Assembly: GCA_025459175.1 (NCBI GenBank)
Contig: JALORC010000002.1
Span: 1 to 64,000 of the forward strand
Direction: 5' to 3'
DNA from: Planctomycetota bacterium
GTDB lineage: Bacteria > Planctomycetota > UBA1135 > UBA2386
DNA length: 64,000 bases
Shown here: positions 18,403 to 26,406 of the stretch, piece after piece
Numbering within the stretch: the first letter of the stretch is position 1
How the letters are laid out: the number at the start of each line of letters is the position of its first letter
Made by a program: the position numbers and the translations under genes
Notes under the pieces: generated by a model
The model's database searches: none
What the model was told of the DNA's origin: nothing
Seen by the model: the letters and a program-made list of their open reading frames with translations, nothing else

Positions 18403-20073
18403 ATGCCCTCGATCTCCGCTCGCGCCCAGGCCCGGGTCGGCCTGCTCGGCAACCCGTCCGATCTCTACGGTGGCCGCGGCATCGGCTTCGCGGTCGCCGA
18501 GCTCGGGGTCGAAGTGACGCTGCACGATGCCACCGCGATCGAGCTGCCGAACGAACTGCTGCGCGCCGGCTGGCAGCTGTTCGCCGCCGAGCTGCGCGAC
18601 CGTGACATCGACCCGGAATCGCGGCCGTTCGCGCTGACGTTCACCAGCGACATCCCGTTCCAGGCCGGCCTGTCGGGCTCGAGCGCGCTGCTGATCGCGG
18701 CGCTGCGCGCGTGGAGCCGCTGGTTCGGCGTGCCCATCCCACCACTGCGCATCGCCGAACTCGCGTGGCGCGCCGAGAACGAGCTGCTCGGCATCCGCGC
18801 CGGGCCGCTCGACCGGCTGGTGCAGGCCCACGACGGCCTGCTGGCGATGGACTTCGCGCGGCCGTTCGAGCAGGCCTCGATCGAGCCACTGCCGGCCGAT
18901 CTGCTGCCATCGATGCTGCTCGCGTGGCACGGCGTGCCGGGCCAGAGCTCCGGCGACGTGCACGCACCGGTGTTCGCGAGTTGGCAACGCGGTGACCCCG
19001 TGGTGCGGCGCGTGATGCACGAACTCGCCGCCAACGCCGATGCCGGCAAGCAGGCGCTGTTGGCGCGCGACTTCGACGCGTTCCGCGCCTGCATCGACCA
19101 CAACTTCGACCTGCGCGCGCAGGTGTTCCCGATCGCCGTCGCCGATCGCGAACTGATCGAGCTCGGCCGCGCCAACGGTGCCGGCAGCAAGTTCCCGGGC
19201 TCGGGTGGTGCCGTGCTGTTCGTGTGCCGCGACGTGTGTGAACTCGCGGTGGTCGAGGCCGCGTGCCATGCGCGCGGCTGCACGACGCTGGTGCCGACCG
19301 TGGCGCCGCGGCAACCGCGGCTGCGGGCGGTGTTCCTCGCCGCCGGCTTCGCGACCCGGCTGTATCCACTGACACAGCACACCGCCAAACCGTTGCTCGA
19401 GATCGGGGGGCAGCCGTTGCTGAGCCGCATCGTGCAGCAAGTCGAACGCACCGGTGCGGTGCAGGACGGGGTCATCGTCAGCAACGGGCGGTTCCACCGC
19501 GACTTCGTCGCCTGGCACGCGGCCGCACGACCGCGGCTGCCGCTGCAGATCGTCGACGACGGCGCGCTCGACAACGCGACGCGGCTCGGCGCGGTGCGCG
19601 ACCTCGCGCTCGCATTGCGCGCAGCGGCCGCGGCGGCGCCAGCCGGCGAACGCGCGCCCGATGGCTACCTCGTACTCGCCTGCGACAACCTGTTCGACTT
19701 CGACCTGCTGCGGCTGGTCGAACCGTTCCGCCGCAGCGGCCAGGGGCAACTGATCGTGCGCCAGGTCCCGGCGCCGGTGCCTCCCGGCAAGTACAGCGAG
19801 GTGGTGCTCGACGGCAGCCGTGTGCGCAGCTTCCGCGAGAAGCCGAGCGACCCAGGTTCGGACCTGTCGGCGATCGCGGTCTACCTGCTGCCGCGCGAAC
19901 TGCCGCAGCTGGTAGAGGCCTATCTCGCCGAGGGCGGCAATCCCGACGCGCCGGGACACTTGCTGGCGTGGCTGAGTCAGCGGCTGCCGCTGCATGCGAC
20001 GCGGCTCGACGGTCGCTGGCTCGACATCGGCTCCGCCGCGGATCTCGAACGGGCGCGGCAAGCCGAGGCCTGA
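18403..20073 (+). CDS. bifunctional GHMP sugar kinase - sugar nucleotidyltransferase fusion
   Basis: A 556-residue fusion. Residues 1-300 are a GHMP kinase: RVGLLGNPSDLYGGRGIG at the start, phosphate-binding PFQAGLSGSSALLI (85-98), and the C-terminal GAGSKFPGSGGAVLFV. Residues 306-550 are a nucleotidyltransferase: FLAAGFATRLYPLT (311-323), KPLLEIGGQPLL, VLACDNLFDFD and GRWLDIGSAADLERA. Kinase plus pyrophosphorylase activities convert a free sugar to an NDP-sugar, as in the fucokinase/GDP-fucose pyrophosphorylase FKP or the plant glucuronokinase route. Here the kinase comes first, unlike FKP. The sugar and base are not readable; substrate is inferred only as a salvaged sugar or uronic acid. 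The upstream sulfatase may liberate it. Confidence 0.88.
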   Translation: MPSISARAQARVGLLGNPSDLYGGRGIGFAVAELGVEVTLHDATAIELPNELLRAGWQLFAAELRDRDIDPESRPFALTFTSDIPFQAGLSGSSALLIAALRAWSRWFGVPIPPLRIAELAWRAENELLGIRAGPLDRLVQAHDGLLAMDFARPFEQASIEPLPADLLPSMLLAWHGVPGQSSGDVHAPVFASWQRGDPVVRRVMHELAANADAGKQALLARDFDAFRACIDHNFDLRAQVFPIAVADRELIELGRANGAGSKFPGSGGAVLFVCRDVCELAVVEAACHARGCTTLVPTVAPRQPRLRAVFLAAGFATRLYPLTQHTAKPLLEIGGQPLLSRIVQQVERTGAVQDGVIVSNGRFHRDFVAWHAAARPRLPLQIVDDGALDNATRLGAVRDLALALRAAAAAAPAGERAPDGYLVLACDNLFDFDLLRLVEPFRRSGQGQLIVRQVPAPVPPGKYSEVVLDGSRVRSFREKPSDPGSDLSAIAVYLLPRELPQLVEAYLAEGGNPDAPGHLLAWLSQRLPLHATRLDGRWLDIGSAADLERARQAEA

Positions 20074-20117
20074 TTGGTCGCATGCAGTGATCGACTGGCG
20101 TATGGTGCGCACCCCGG

Positions 20118-21299
20118 ATGAACGAAGCCGAACTACTGACACTGCTGAGACACCACGAAGCCGACTCGGTCGAGCTCACCGTGGCGACCAAGGACACCGA
20201 CAAGTTCAGCGAAGCGGTCTGCGCGTTTGCCAACGATCTGCCCCGCCGAGGCCGCCCAGGGCATCTGGTGATCGGGGCGGATGATGCAGGGCGAATCGCC
20301 GGCATCACGATCACGGACGAGCTGCTGCGCAACCTGGGAGGACTGCGCTCGGACGGGCAGATCCAGCCGATGCCCAGCATCGTTGTGGAGAAGGTCTCTA
20401 CGTCCAGAGGAGATGTCGCGGTAGTCACCGTGCAACCGTCCCATCTGCCGCCGGTGCGGTATCGCGGTCGCATCTGGATCAGGATCGGGCCGCGCAAGGG
20501 AGTGGCGACCGAACAGGAAGAGCGCCAACTGATCGAGCGGCGAGTCTCCCAGGCGCGCACGTTCGATGCACAGCCATGCATCGATGCGGGACTGGAGGAT
20601 CTGGCGACCGGCTTGTTCGCGAATGACTATCGCCAGCATGCCATCGCAGCGGAAGTGATCGCCGAGAACCACCGCCCCATCGAGCATCAGTTGGCGTCGC
20701 TGCGCTTCTTCGATGCCGCCCGCGACTGCCCGACCAACGCCGGGGTGCTGCTGTTCGGACTCGACGTCACGCGCTGGCTGCCTGGCGCCTATGTACAGTT
20801 CCTGCGGGTAGCCGGCGACTCCCTTGCGGCGCCCGTCAGCAACGACCGCGTGTTGCGTGGCGACCTGCTCACGGTGCTCCGCGAACTCGATGCCCTGGTC
20901 GACGCGACGCTGACCCAACAGCCGGCCGAACTCTCGACGTTGCGCGAGGAGATGATCGCGAGTTATCCGCGAGTCGCGGTCCGCGAGCTGCTGCTCAACG
21001 CCATCATGCACCGCGACTATGCCGCTACGGCACCGCTGCGCATCACCTGGCTGTCGGATCGACTCGAGATCCAAAGCCCGGGAGGCCTGTACGGGGAGGC
21101 GACGCCAGCGAACTTCCCCCAGCAGACGAGCTACCGGAACCCAGTCCTTGCCGAAGCGCTGAAGAACCTAGGTTACGTGAATCGCTACGGCCGCGGCGTT
21201 CTGCGGGCCCAGGACGCACTGCGGAGGAATGGGAGTCGACCAGCCGAGTTCCGATTCGACTCTGGTTTCGTGCTCGCAACGGTCTGGGAAAGAACATGA
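20118..21299 (+). CDS. Schlafen AlbA_2 / HATPase domain protein
   Basis: A 393-residue protein. The first 130 residues match the AlbA_2 (Schlafen-like) domain: E-S-V-E-L at DSVELTVA, then FANDLPRRGRPGHLVIGADD and GRIWIRIGPRKGVAT. The C-terminus (about 270-390) is an HATPase_c_4 domain: PRVAVRELLLNAIMHRDY (N-box Asn) and RLEIQSPGGL (Asp/Gly region), then NPVLAEALKNLGYVNRYGRG. Proteins of this type were long listed as putative transcriptional regulators and are common near mobile elements. The gene overlaps the ParA-like gene by four bases. Base composition is lower in G+C than the neighbours (57-65% in sampled 60-base lines). Confidence 0.88.
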   Translation: MNEAELLTLLRHHEADSVELTVATKDTDKFSEAVCAFANDLPRRGRPGHLVIGADDAGRIAGITITDELLRNLGGLRSDGQIQPMPSIVVEKVSTSRGDVAVVTVQPSHLPPVRYRGRIWIRIGPRKGVATEQEERQLIERRVSQARTFDAQPCIDAGLEDLATGLFANDYRQHAIAAEVIAENHRPIEHQLASLRFFDAARDCPTNAGVLLFGLDVTRWLPGAYVQFLRVAGDSLAAPVSNDRVLRGDLLTVLRELDALVDATLTQQPAELSTLREEMIASYPRVAVRELLLNAIMHRDYAATAPLRITWLSDRLEIQSPGGLYGEATPANFPQQTSYRNPVLAEALKNLGYVNRYGRGVLRAQDALRRNGSRPAEFRFDSGFVLATVWERT

Positions 21300-22288
21300 G
21301 AACGCTCGCGTTCTTCAACAACAAGGGCGGCGTCGGCAAGACGACGCTGGTCTATCACCTGGCGGCAATGCTCGCGGAGCGGGGTCTGTCGGTACTGGCC
21401 GTAGATCTCGATCCACAGGCCAACCTGACCAGTATGTTCCTCGCCGAGGAACGACTCGAGGAGTTGTGGGCGGACGGTGAGCACCCGGCGACCGTTTTCG
21501 GGGCCCTGCGCCCGGTCATTCGAGGGCTCGGTGACGTGCGGACGCCGCATGTCGAAGAGGTCACTGACCGCCTCGGCCTCGTCGTCGGCGACCTGGCGCT
21601 GGCGACGTTCGAGGACCGGCTGTCGCAAGCATGGCCGAACTGCCACAACCGCGACGAGTCGGCCTTCCGCGTGATGACTGCATTCCATCGGGCGATGGCG
21701 GCTGCCGCCGCCGCACGGCACGCCGACCTGGTCCTGGTCGACGTCGGCCCGAACCTCGGTGCGATCAACCGGGCGGCACTCATCGCCTGCGAACGAGTGA
21801 TGATCCCACTGGGACCCGATCTGTTCTCCCTGCAAGGATTGCGAAACCTCGGTCCAGCGCTGCGCGAGTGGCGCCTCAGCTGGTCGGAACTGCGGGCCAA
21901 GAATCCCGATCCAGGCCTCGACCTGCCAGCCGGTCGCATCGAACCCGCCGGATATGTCGTGCTTCAGCACGGGCAGCGCGGCAACCGCCCGCCGAAGGCA
22001 TACCAGCGCTGGATCGATCGATTCCCCGCAGCCTACCGCACGCATGTCCTGAACGAGGCGATTACTGCGTCGCTGCCCGGCACCGAGGTGGACCCCTACT
22101 GCCTCGCGATGTTGAAGCACTATCGCAGCCTGATGCCGATGGCCATGGACGCCAGGAAGCCGGTGTTCTCGCTGCGTCCGGCCGATGGCGCAATCGGCGC
22201 GCACGGAGCAGCCGTGCATGCGGCTCACGCCGATTTCTCCATGCTGGCAAGCAAGCTGGCGGCATCGGTTGGTCTCGCGCTGCGCTGA
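21296..22288 (+). CDS. ParA-like (MinD/SIMIBI) ATPase coupled to the AlbA_2 protein
   Basis: A 330-residue SIMIBI ATPase. The deviant Walker A is KGGVGKTT (residues 10-17), the switch I region LAVDLDPQANLTSMF, and the Walker B VLVDVGPNLGAINRAAL. There is no partner ParB and no parS-like repeat. The C-terminal 100 residues (PKAYQRWIDRFPAAYRTHVL, LMPMAMDARKPVFSL) differ from plasmid ParA and resemble stand-alone ParA-like proteins. Its ATG lies within the stop of the AlbA_2 gene, so the two make one module. Possible roles are defence or mobile-element maintenance, inferred from family context only. Confidence 0.85.
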   Translation: MRTLAFFNNKGGVGKTTLVYHLAAMLAERGLSVLAVDLDPQANLTSMFLAEERLEELWADGEHPATVFGALRPVIRGLGDVRTPHVEEVTDRLGLVVGDLALATFEDRLSQAWPNCHNRDESAFRVMTAFHRAMAAAAAARHADLVLVDVGPNLGAINRAALIACERVMIPLGPDLFSLQGLRNLGPALREWRLSWSELRAKNPDPGLDLPAGRIEPAGYVVLQHGQRGNRPPKAYQRWIDRFPAAYRTHVLNEAITASLPGTEVDPYCLAMLKHYRSLMPMAMDARKPVFSLRPADGAIGAHGAAVHAAHADFSMLASKLAASVGLALR

Positions 22289-22318
22289 CACCAGCCGACG
22301 CCGGCCCGCGCCAGCCGC

Positions 22319-23632
22319 TCAATAGCGCTTGGCGTGCACCCACGCCGACATCGGCAGGAACGTGTCCTCGTAGCGGATGCGCAGCAGTTCGCACACCGTG
22401 GCCCGGAACCGCACCCAGCGCAGCACTTCCTTGTAGAGCGGGTTCACCACCGCGGCGCCGAGCAGCGCCCACGGCTTCTCGATGCGCGGTGTGCAGATCG
22501 CGACCGCCGCCACCGACAGCACCGACAACAGCGAGTAGGCGACGTTGGCGACCAGCAGCACGAACATCGCCACCGCGGGATTGGTCCACAGCATGCAGAC
22601 CACGTAGATCGGGTAGACGATGGTCGCGACCACCGCGAAGAAGAACTCGGTGAACAGCTCGAACGCGAACCAGAAGCCGGCCACGCGCGGATCCAGCAAC
22701 CGGTAGTGCTTCTTGAAGAACGCGCGCATGCCGCCGCGGTCCCAGCGGAAGCGCTGCTTCATCACCTGCTTCAGCTTGCTCGGGCACTCGGTGCGCGCGA
22801 CCGCGTCCGGCGCGAAGCGCAGCTTCCAGCCGGCCTTGATCATGCGCAGCGACACGTCGGTGTCCTCGCCGAGCTGCTGCTCCCAGCCGCCGATGTCCTT
22901 CACCGCCTGGCGCCGGAAGGCACCGACGGCGCCGCTCGCCTGCAGCGTCGCGTCGCGCGCGTCGGTCCAGCGCTTGTTGATGTCGATCGCGATCGCGTAT
23001 TCGAGCGCCTGCAGTCGCGCCACCAACGACTCGCGCCAGTTGCGGATCAACACGTTGCCGGCCACCACCCCGACCGTCGGATCGGCGAACGGCTCGATCA
23101 GCTTGGTCACCAGGTGGCGATCGAACGTGGTGTCGGCATCGAGCGAGACCAGGAACTCGCCGCGCGCGAGCCGCAGCCCGAAGTTCGACCCGGACGGACG
23201 GCCGCCGCGGCCACGTTCGGCGTTGTTGCGCACCAGCCGCACGCGCGGATCGACCAGGAACGGCCGCACCTCCTCGGAAGTGCGATCGGTGCTGTGGTCG
23301 TCGACGACGATGATCTCGAGGTACGGATAGTCCTGGTCGAGCAGCGAGCGCACCGCCTTGGCGATGATCTCCTCCTCGTTGAGCCCGGCGACGACGACCG
23401 AGACCAGCGGCCGTCGCCGCAGCACCGGCTTCGGCACCGGCTCGCGTCGCCAGACCAGGTCGCGCACGCGCACCAGCACCGCCCAGAGCAGCGGCAGGTA
23501 GTAGCGCGGCAGCTCGAGGAACACGACCGCGGGCGCGAACCACAGCAGCCACTGCAGGCCGCCGTACGAGCTCCACAGCACGTGCACGGCATCCAGCCAG
23601 GCGACCAGCGCCGCCGCCGCGCGTTCGATCAC
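22319..23632 (-). CDS. processive GT2 glycosyltransferase (cellulose synthase-like)
   Basis: A 437-residue membrane glycosyltransferase. A GTG start at 23632 overlaps the stop of the upstream HlyD gene by four bases. An N-terminal membrane segment (25-45) precedes the GT2 core: VSVVVAGLNEEE (77-88), VVDDHSTDRT (109-118), LDADTTFD with the DxD at 165-167, EDTD with the catalytic acid (256-259) and QRFRWDRG (293-300), the Q-x-x-R-W acceptor motif. Three or four C-terminal helices form the channel. The motif set is that of processive beta-glycan synthases, so a secreted polysaccharide such as a cellulose, hyaluronan or poly-N-acetylglucosamine type is likely. No PilZ domain is present. Confidence 0.9.
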   Translation of the reverse strand: MIERAAAALVAWLDAVHVLWSSYGGLQWLLWFAPAVVFLELPRYYLPLLWAVLVRVRDLVWRREPVPKPVLRRRPLVSVVVAGLNEEEIIAKAVRSLLDQDYPYLEIIVVDDHSTDRTSEEVRPFLVDPRVRLVRNNAERGRGGRPSGSNFGLRLARGEFLVSLDADTTFDRHLVTKLIEPFADPTVGVVAGNVLIRNWRESLVARLQALEYAIAIDINKRWTDARDATLQASGAVGAFRRQAVKDIGGWEQQLGEDTDVSLRMIKAGWKLRFAPDAVARTECPSKLKQVMKQRFRWDRGGMRAFFKKHYRLLDPRVAGFWFAFELFTEFFFAVVATIVYPIYVVCMLWTNPAVAMFVLLVANVAYSLLSVLSVAAVAICTPRIEKPWALLGAAVVNPLYKEVLRWVRFRATVCELLRIRYEDTFLPMSAWVHAKRY

Positions 23633-25077
23633 GGCCCCACCAGCGGGAACACCGCGCGCACCTTCAGGTTCGGTTGCAGGCCCGCGGTGTCGGCATCGAT
23701 GCGCATCGGCAGGAACCGCACCGACGGATCGGCGAGCCCGGCCGAGAACGACTTCGGCGCCTCGATCCAGATCGAACTGCGCGTGCCGACCACGCCGGTC
23801 ACGCTGTCGCCGCCGGACTCCGGCACGATGGTGACCTCGGTGCCGGCCGGCACCCGCGCCAACGCCGCCGGCGCATACACCTCGACCCACAGCTCGGCCG
23901 GGTCGTAGGTGGTGACGATCGGGTCACCGAGCTCGAGCACCGCGCCAGCCAGCGCGTGCACCCGGTCGACCAAGCCGGCCGTCGGTGCCTCGATCACCAT
24001 GCGACCGACCGCGCGATCGTGCGCCTGCAGCTCGGCCTCGCGCTCGTCGACCTCGCTCTTCACGATCGCCAACTCCAACGCGCCCAGCTCCTGCGGCGAA
24101 CGGGTCCCCGGCGGCATCGACTTGCCGCGCCGCTCGACGCTCTCCTGCCAGGCGTCGACCTGCTGCTCGGCGAGCTCGGCCGCGGCGCGAGCCCCGGCCA
24201 GCGCGTTGTCGACGCCCGCGAGCGCCGCCGCCGCGCGTCCTCCCTCGAGCTGTTGGTCGAGCGAAGCCGCCGCCATCGCGTCCTGCAGCGCCAGGATCGA
24301 CGCACGCCGCGCCAGCACTTCCTGGTGTGCGTTCTCGCTGTCGGTGGTCAGCGTATCGAGGTCGCGCGGTGCGACGATGCCCTCGCGCGCCAGGTCGCCG
24401 CGCACCGACAACTGCGTCGCCAGCTCGGCAGCCGAGGCCACGGCCTGCGTCTCGCGCGCCTGCGCCTCGGCGATCTGCGCCTGCAGCACCGCCAGCGTGC
24501 TCTGCTTGCGCACGCCGTCCTGCCGCAGCGCCGCCTCGAGCTGTTCGCGGGTGCGCAGCAGACCGCGTTCTTCGATCTGCGCCCGACGCAGCTCGATGCG
24601 CGCCCGGATCACCTCGCGGCGCGCATCGGCGAGCAGTTCCTGCCGGCGATGGATGTCGAAGTCGTCGATACCGGCCCCGGCCTGCACCAGTTCGAAGCGC
24701 AGTCGCGCGTGCGCGAGCCGCCGTTCGAGCACGATGCGCTGCGGGTCGTCGACCGGTTCGAGCCGCGCCAGCACCTGACCGCGGGCGACGCGCTGGCCGT
24801 CGACACAGGACAGCTCGGCCACGCGCACGCGCGCCGGCGCCGTGGCGACCACGGGTCGGCCGCGCACGACGCCTTCGGCGGTGCGACCGACCGCGAACAC
24901 GAAGCGCGCGCCGAGCCAGAGCACCGCGACCAGCGCGCCGAGCTTCATCGTGAGCGCGATCCGCCGCCGCCACACCGACCACTCCGACGCCTTGAGCTTG
25001 AGCTGCTCACGCGCCCGTGCGGCCGCGCGCCCGGGCGCCGCATGTTGTTCGTGCCGCAGTTTGCCGAGCGTGCGCAT
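23629..25077 (-). CDS. HlyD-family membrane fusion (periplasmic adaptor) protein
   Basis: A 482-residue adaptor: cytoplasmic N-terminus, membrane segment at about 40-62, biotinyl-lipoyl half (APARVRVAELSCVDGQRVARGQVLARLEPV) and a very long coiled coil of about 190 residues from 130 to 330, then the second lipoyl half (IEAPTAGLVDRVHALAGAVLELGDPIV) and a beta-barrel end. It should bridge the inner-membrane GT2 to the outer membrane, as Alg44 and similar proteins do. It is coupled on both sides: upstream by a one-base stop/start overlap (TGATG) with the zinc-ribbon gene, downstream by four bases with GT2. Confidence 0.88.
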   Translation of the reverse strand: MRTLGKLRHEQHAAPGRAAARAREQLKLKASEWSVWRRRIALTMKLGALVAVLWLGARFVFAVGRTAEGVVRGRPVVATAPARVRVAELSCVDGQRVARGQVLARLEPVDDPQRIVLERRLAHARLRFELVQAGAGIDDFDIHRRQELLADARREVIRARIELRRAQIEERGLLRTREQLEAALRQDGVRKQSTLAVLQAQIAEAQARETQAVASAAELATQLSVRGDLAREGIVAPRDLDTLTTDSENAHQEVLARRASILALQDAMAAASLDQQLEGGRAAAALAGVDNALAGARAAAELAEQQVDAWQESVERRGKSMPPGTRSPQELGALELAIVKSEVDEREAELQAHDRAVGRMVIEAPTAGLVDRVHALAGAVLELGDPIVTTYDPAELWVEVYAPAALARVPAGTEVTIVPESGGDSVTGVVGTRSSIWIEAPKSFSAGLADPSVRFLPMRIDADTAGLQPNLKVRAVFPLVGP

Positions 25078-26288
25078 CAGTTCTCCCCCCGCACCCAGGC
25101 CAGCACCGCTTCGAAGTCGGTCGGCGCCGCGTCCCAGCTGCGCTGGTCCCAGCTCCGCTGCACCGGCTTGCCGGCCGCATCCTGCACCGCCACGGCCGCC
25201 AGCAGCATGTCGAGTCGCTCGGCCACGTCATCGGCACCCTTCGCGGCGGTCTCCGGCAGCAACACGCACAGCGTCGCCGTGTCGACCGGCGCGACCAGAT
25301 CGAGTTCACGCAGCGCCCCGGTCAGCCGCACGCCGAGATCGCGGATCGCCTCGGCGCTGGCCAGCTGGAACACCGGGAACGGCTCGCCGCCGCTCTCGAA
25401 CCGCAGCCGCAACACGCTGAACTCGCCGCCGTGGCGCCGCAGCCGCACAAACTCGCGGCGGGTCTCGTGCACCAGGTAGTCGAGTCGCGCCAGCTTGGCG
25501 GCCGGGTCGAACAGCAGATCGACGACCTGCAGCGCGGTGAGCCGGCCGAGCTCGACCGCGCGTGCGGTCAGGGCCGTGGCCCGATAGACGTGCACGTCGA
25601 GCACGCGGGCGTCACGCAGCGGGAACTGCGCCGCGCAGGCGAAGCACTGGCCGTTCACGAACGGCGCCTCCATCAGGCTGTGGCAATCGCCGCAGACATA
25701 GGTCTCGTGCGGGCGCTCGAAGTCCTGACCGAGCTGGAACAGGCGCTCGCGGCACTTCGGGCAGCGCAGCTCGATGCCGTCGGCGTACTCGGACTCGAGC
25801 CCGATGTAGGCACACGCGAAGTGGTGCACGAGCCGTTCGATGCCGAGGTCGATCGACGAACAGCTGGTGCAGGTCTCGCGGAAGTTCAGCTGACAACGCG
25901 TGCACTGCGGGCAGATGTGCACGCGGTTGTGCAGCTCACGCTGCAGCAGCCCGAGGTCGGCCAGTTCCTCGAGCACGGGCCTCGCCTCGCCGGCCGCCAC
26001 GCCGAGCAGACGTTCGGCCTCCGGCCAGGTGTGCCCCGCCGGCGCGAACGGATCGAGCTGCGGCACGATCCCGTCGTGGCGGTGCAGCACGTCGGCGAGG
26101 ATCGCCAGCCGCGCGCGCAGATCGGCGCGCAGACCCGGATCGAGCGCCGCCTCCGGTGTCAGCTCCTGCGCGAGTGTGCCGACGCTGCGCCCGAGGTCGG
26201 CCAGCTCCGACTCGAGACGCCGCAGTTCGCCTGCCCGTTGCCCTGCGGGCCTGCCCCGTGGCGCCTGATCCGGTGTCTGCCGTGTCAT
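25077..26288 (-). CDS. zinc-ribbon (TackOD1-like) plus degenerate GGDEF protein
   Basis: A 403-residue cytoplasmic protein, first gene of the polysaccharide operon. Residues 120-220 hold paired cysteines: HICPQCTRC (126-132), CTSC (140-143), HHFAC (159), CPKC (176-179), CGDC (199-202) and CFAC (215-218). That order, with RPHETYVCGDC, fits the TackOD1 zinc-ribbon output domain (named from archaea). The C-terminus (about 235-400) has the fold of a GGDEF domain (VLLPETAAKGADDVAERLDMLLAAV) but no GGDEF loop, so it is probably not a cyclase and may bind nucleotide or protein. A role in sensing for polysaccharide synthesis is inferred from context. Confidence 0.7.
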   Translation of the reverse strand: MTRQTPDQAPRGRPAGQRAGELRRLESELADLGRSVGTLAQELTPEAALDPGLRADLRARLAILADVLHRHDGIVPQLDPFAPAGHTWPEAERLLGVAAGEARPVLEELADLGLLQRELHNRVHICPQCTRCQLNFRETCTSCSSIDLGIERLVHHFACAYIGLESEYADGIELRCPKCRERLFQLGQDFERPHETYVCGDCHSLMEAPFVNGQCFACAAQFPLRDARVLDVHVYRATALTARAVELGRLTALQVVDLLFDPAAKLARLDYLVHETRREFVRLRRHGGEFSVLRLRFESGGEPFPVFQLASAEAIRDLGVRLTGALRELDLVAPVDTATLCVLLPETAAKGADDVAERLDMLLAAVAVQDAAGKPVQRSWDQRSWDAAPTDFEAVLAWVRGEN

Positions 26289-26350
26289 CCGAGAGTGTGG
26301 TGCCGAGGCCCCGGCCCGGAATCGTCGCGGAACCGCCCTTCGCTTGAGGA

Positions 26351-26380
26351 CTACCCCTAAGGGATTCACCTCAGGGGTGG
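26351..26380. promoter_or_regulatory. imperfect inverted repeat in the divergent promoter region
   Basis: The arms CTACCCCT (26351-26358) and AGGGGTGG (26373-26380) pair over eight bases apart from one G-T wobble, with 14 bases between. They sit in the 118-base space between the divergent zinc-ribbon and response-regulator genes. This could be an operator for a regulator serving both, but no -10/-35 boxes could be assigned and it may be chance in G-rich DNA. Confidence 0.3.
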
Positions 26381-26406
26381 CGGGCATCGATAGGCGGCGC
26401 AGCAAG

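Noticed and set aside
21296-22288. Plasmid partition system
   Set aside because: No ParB, parS repeats or replication gene is near; the partner is AlbA_2, not ParB.
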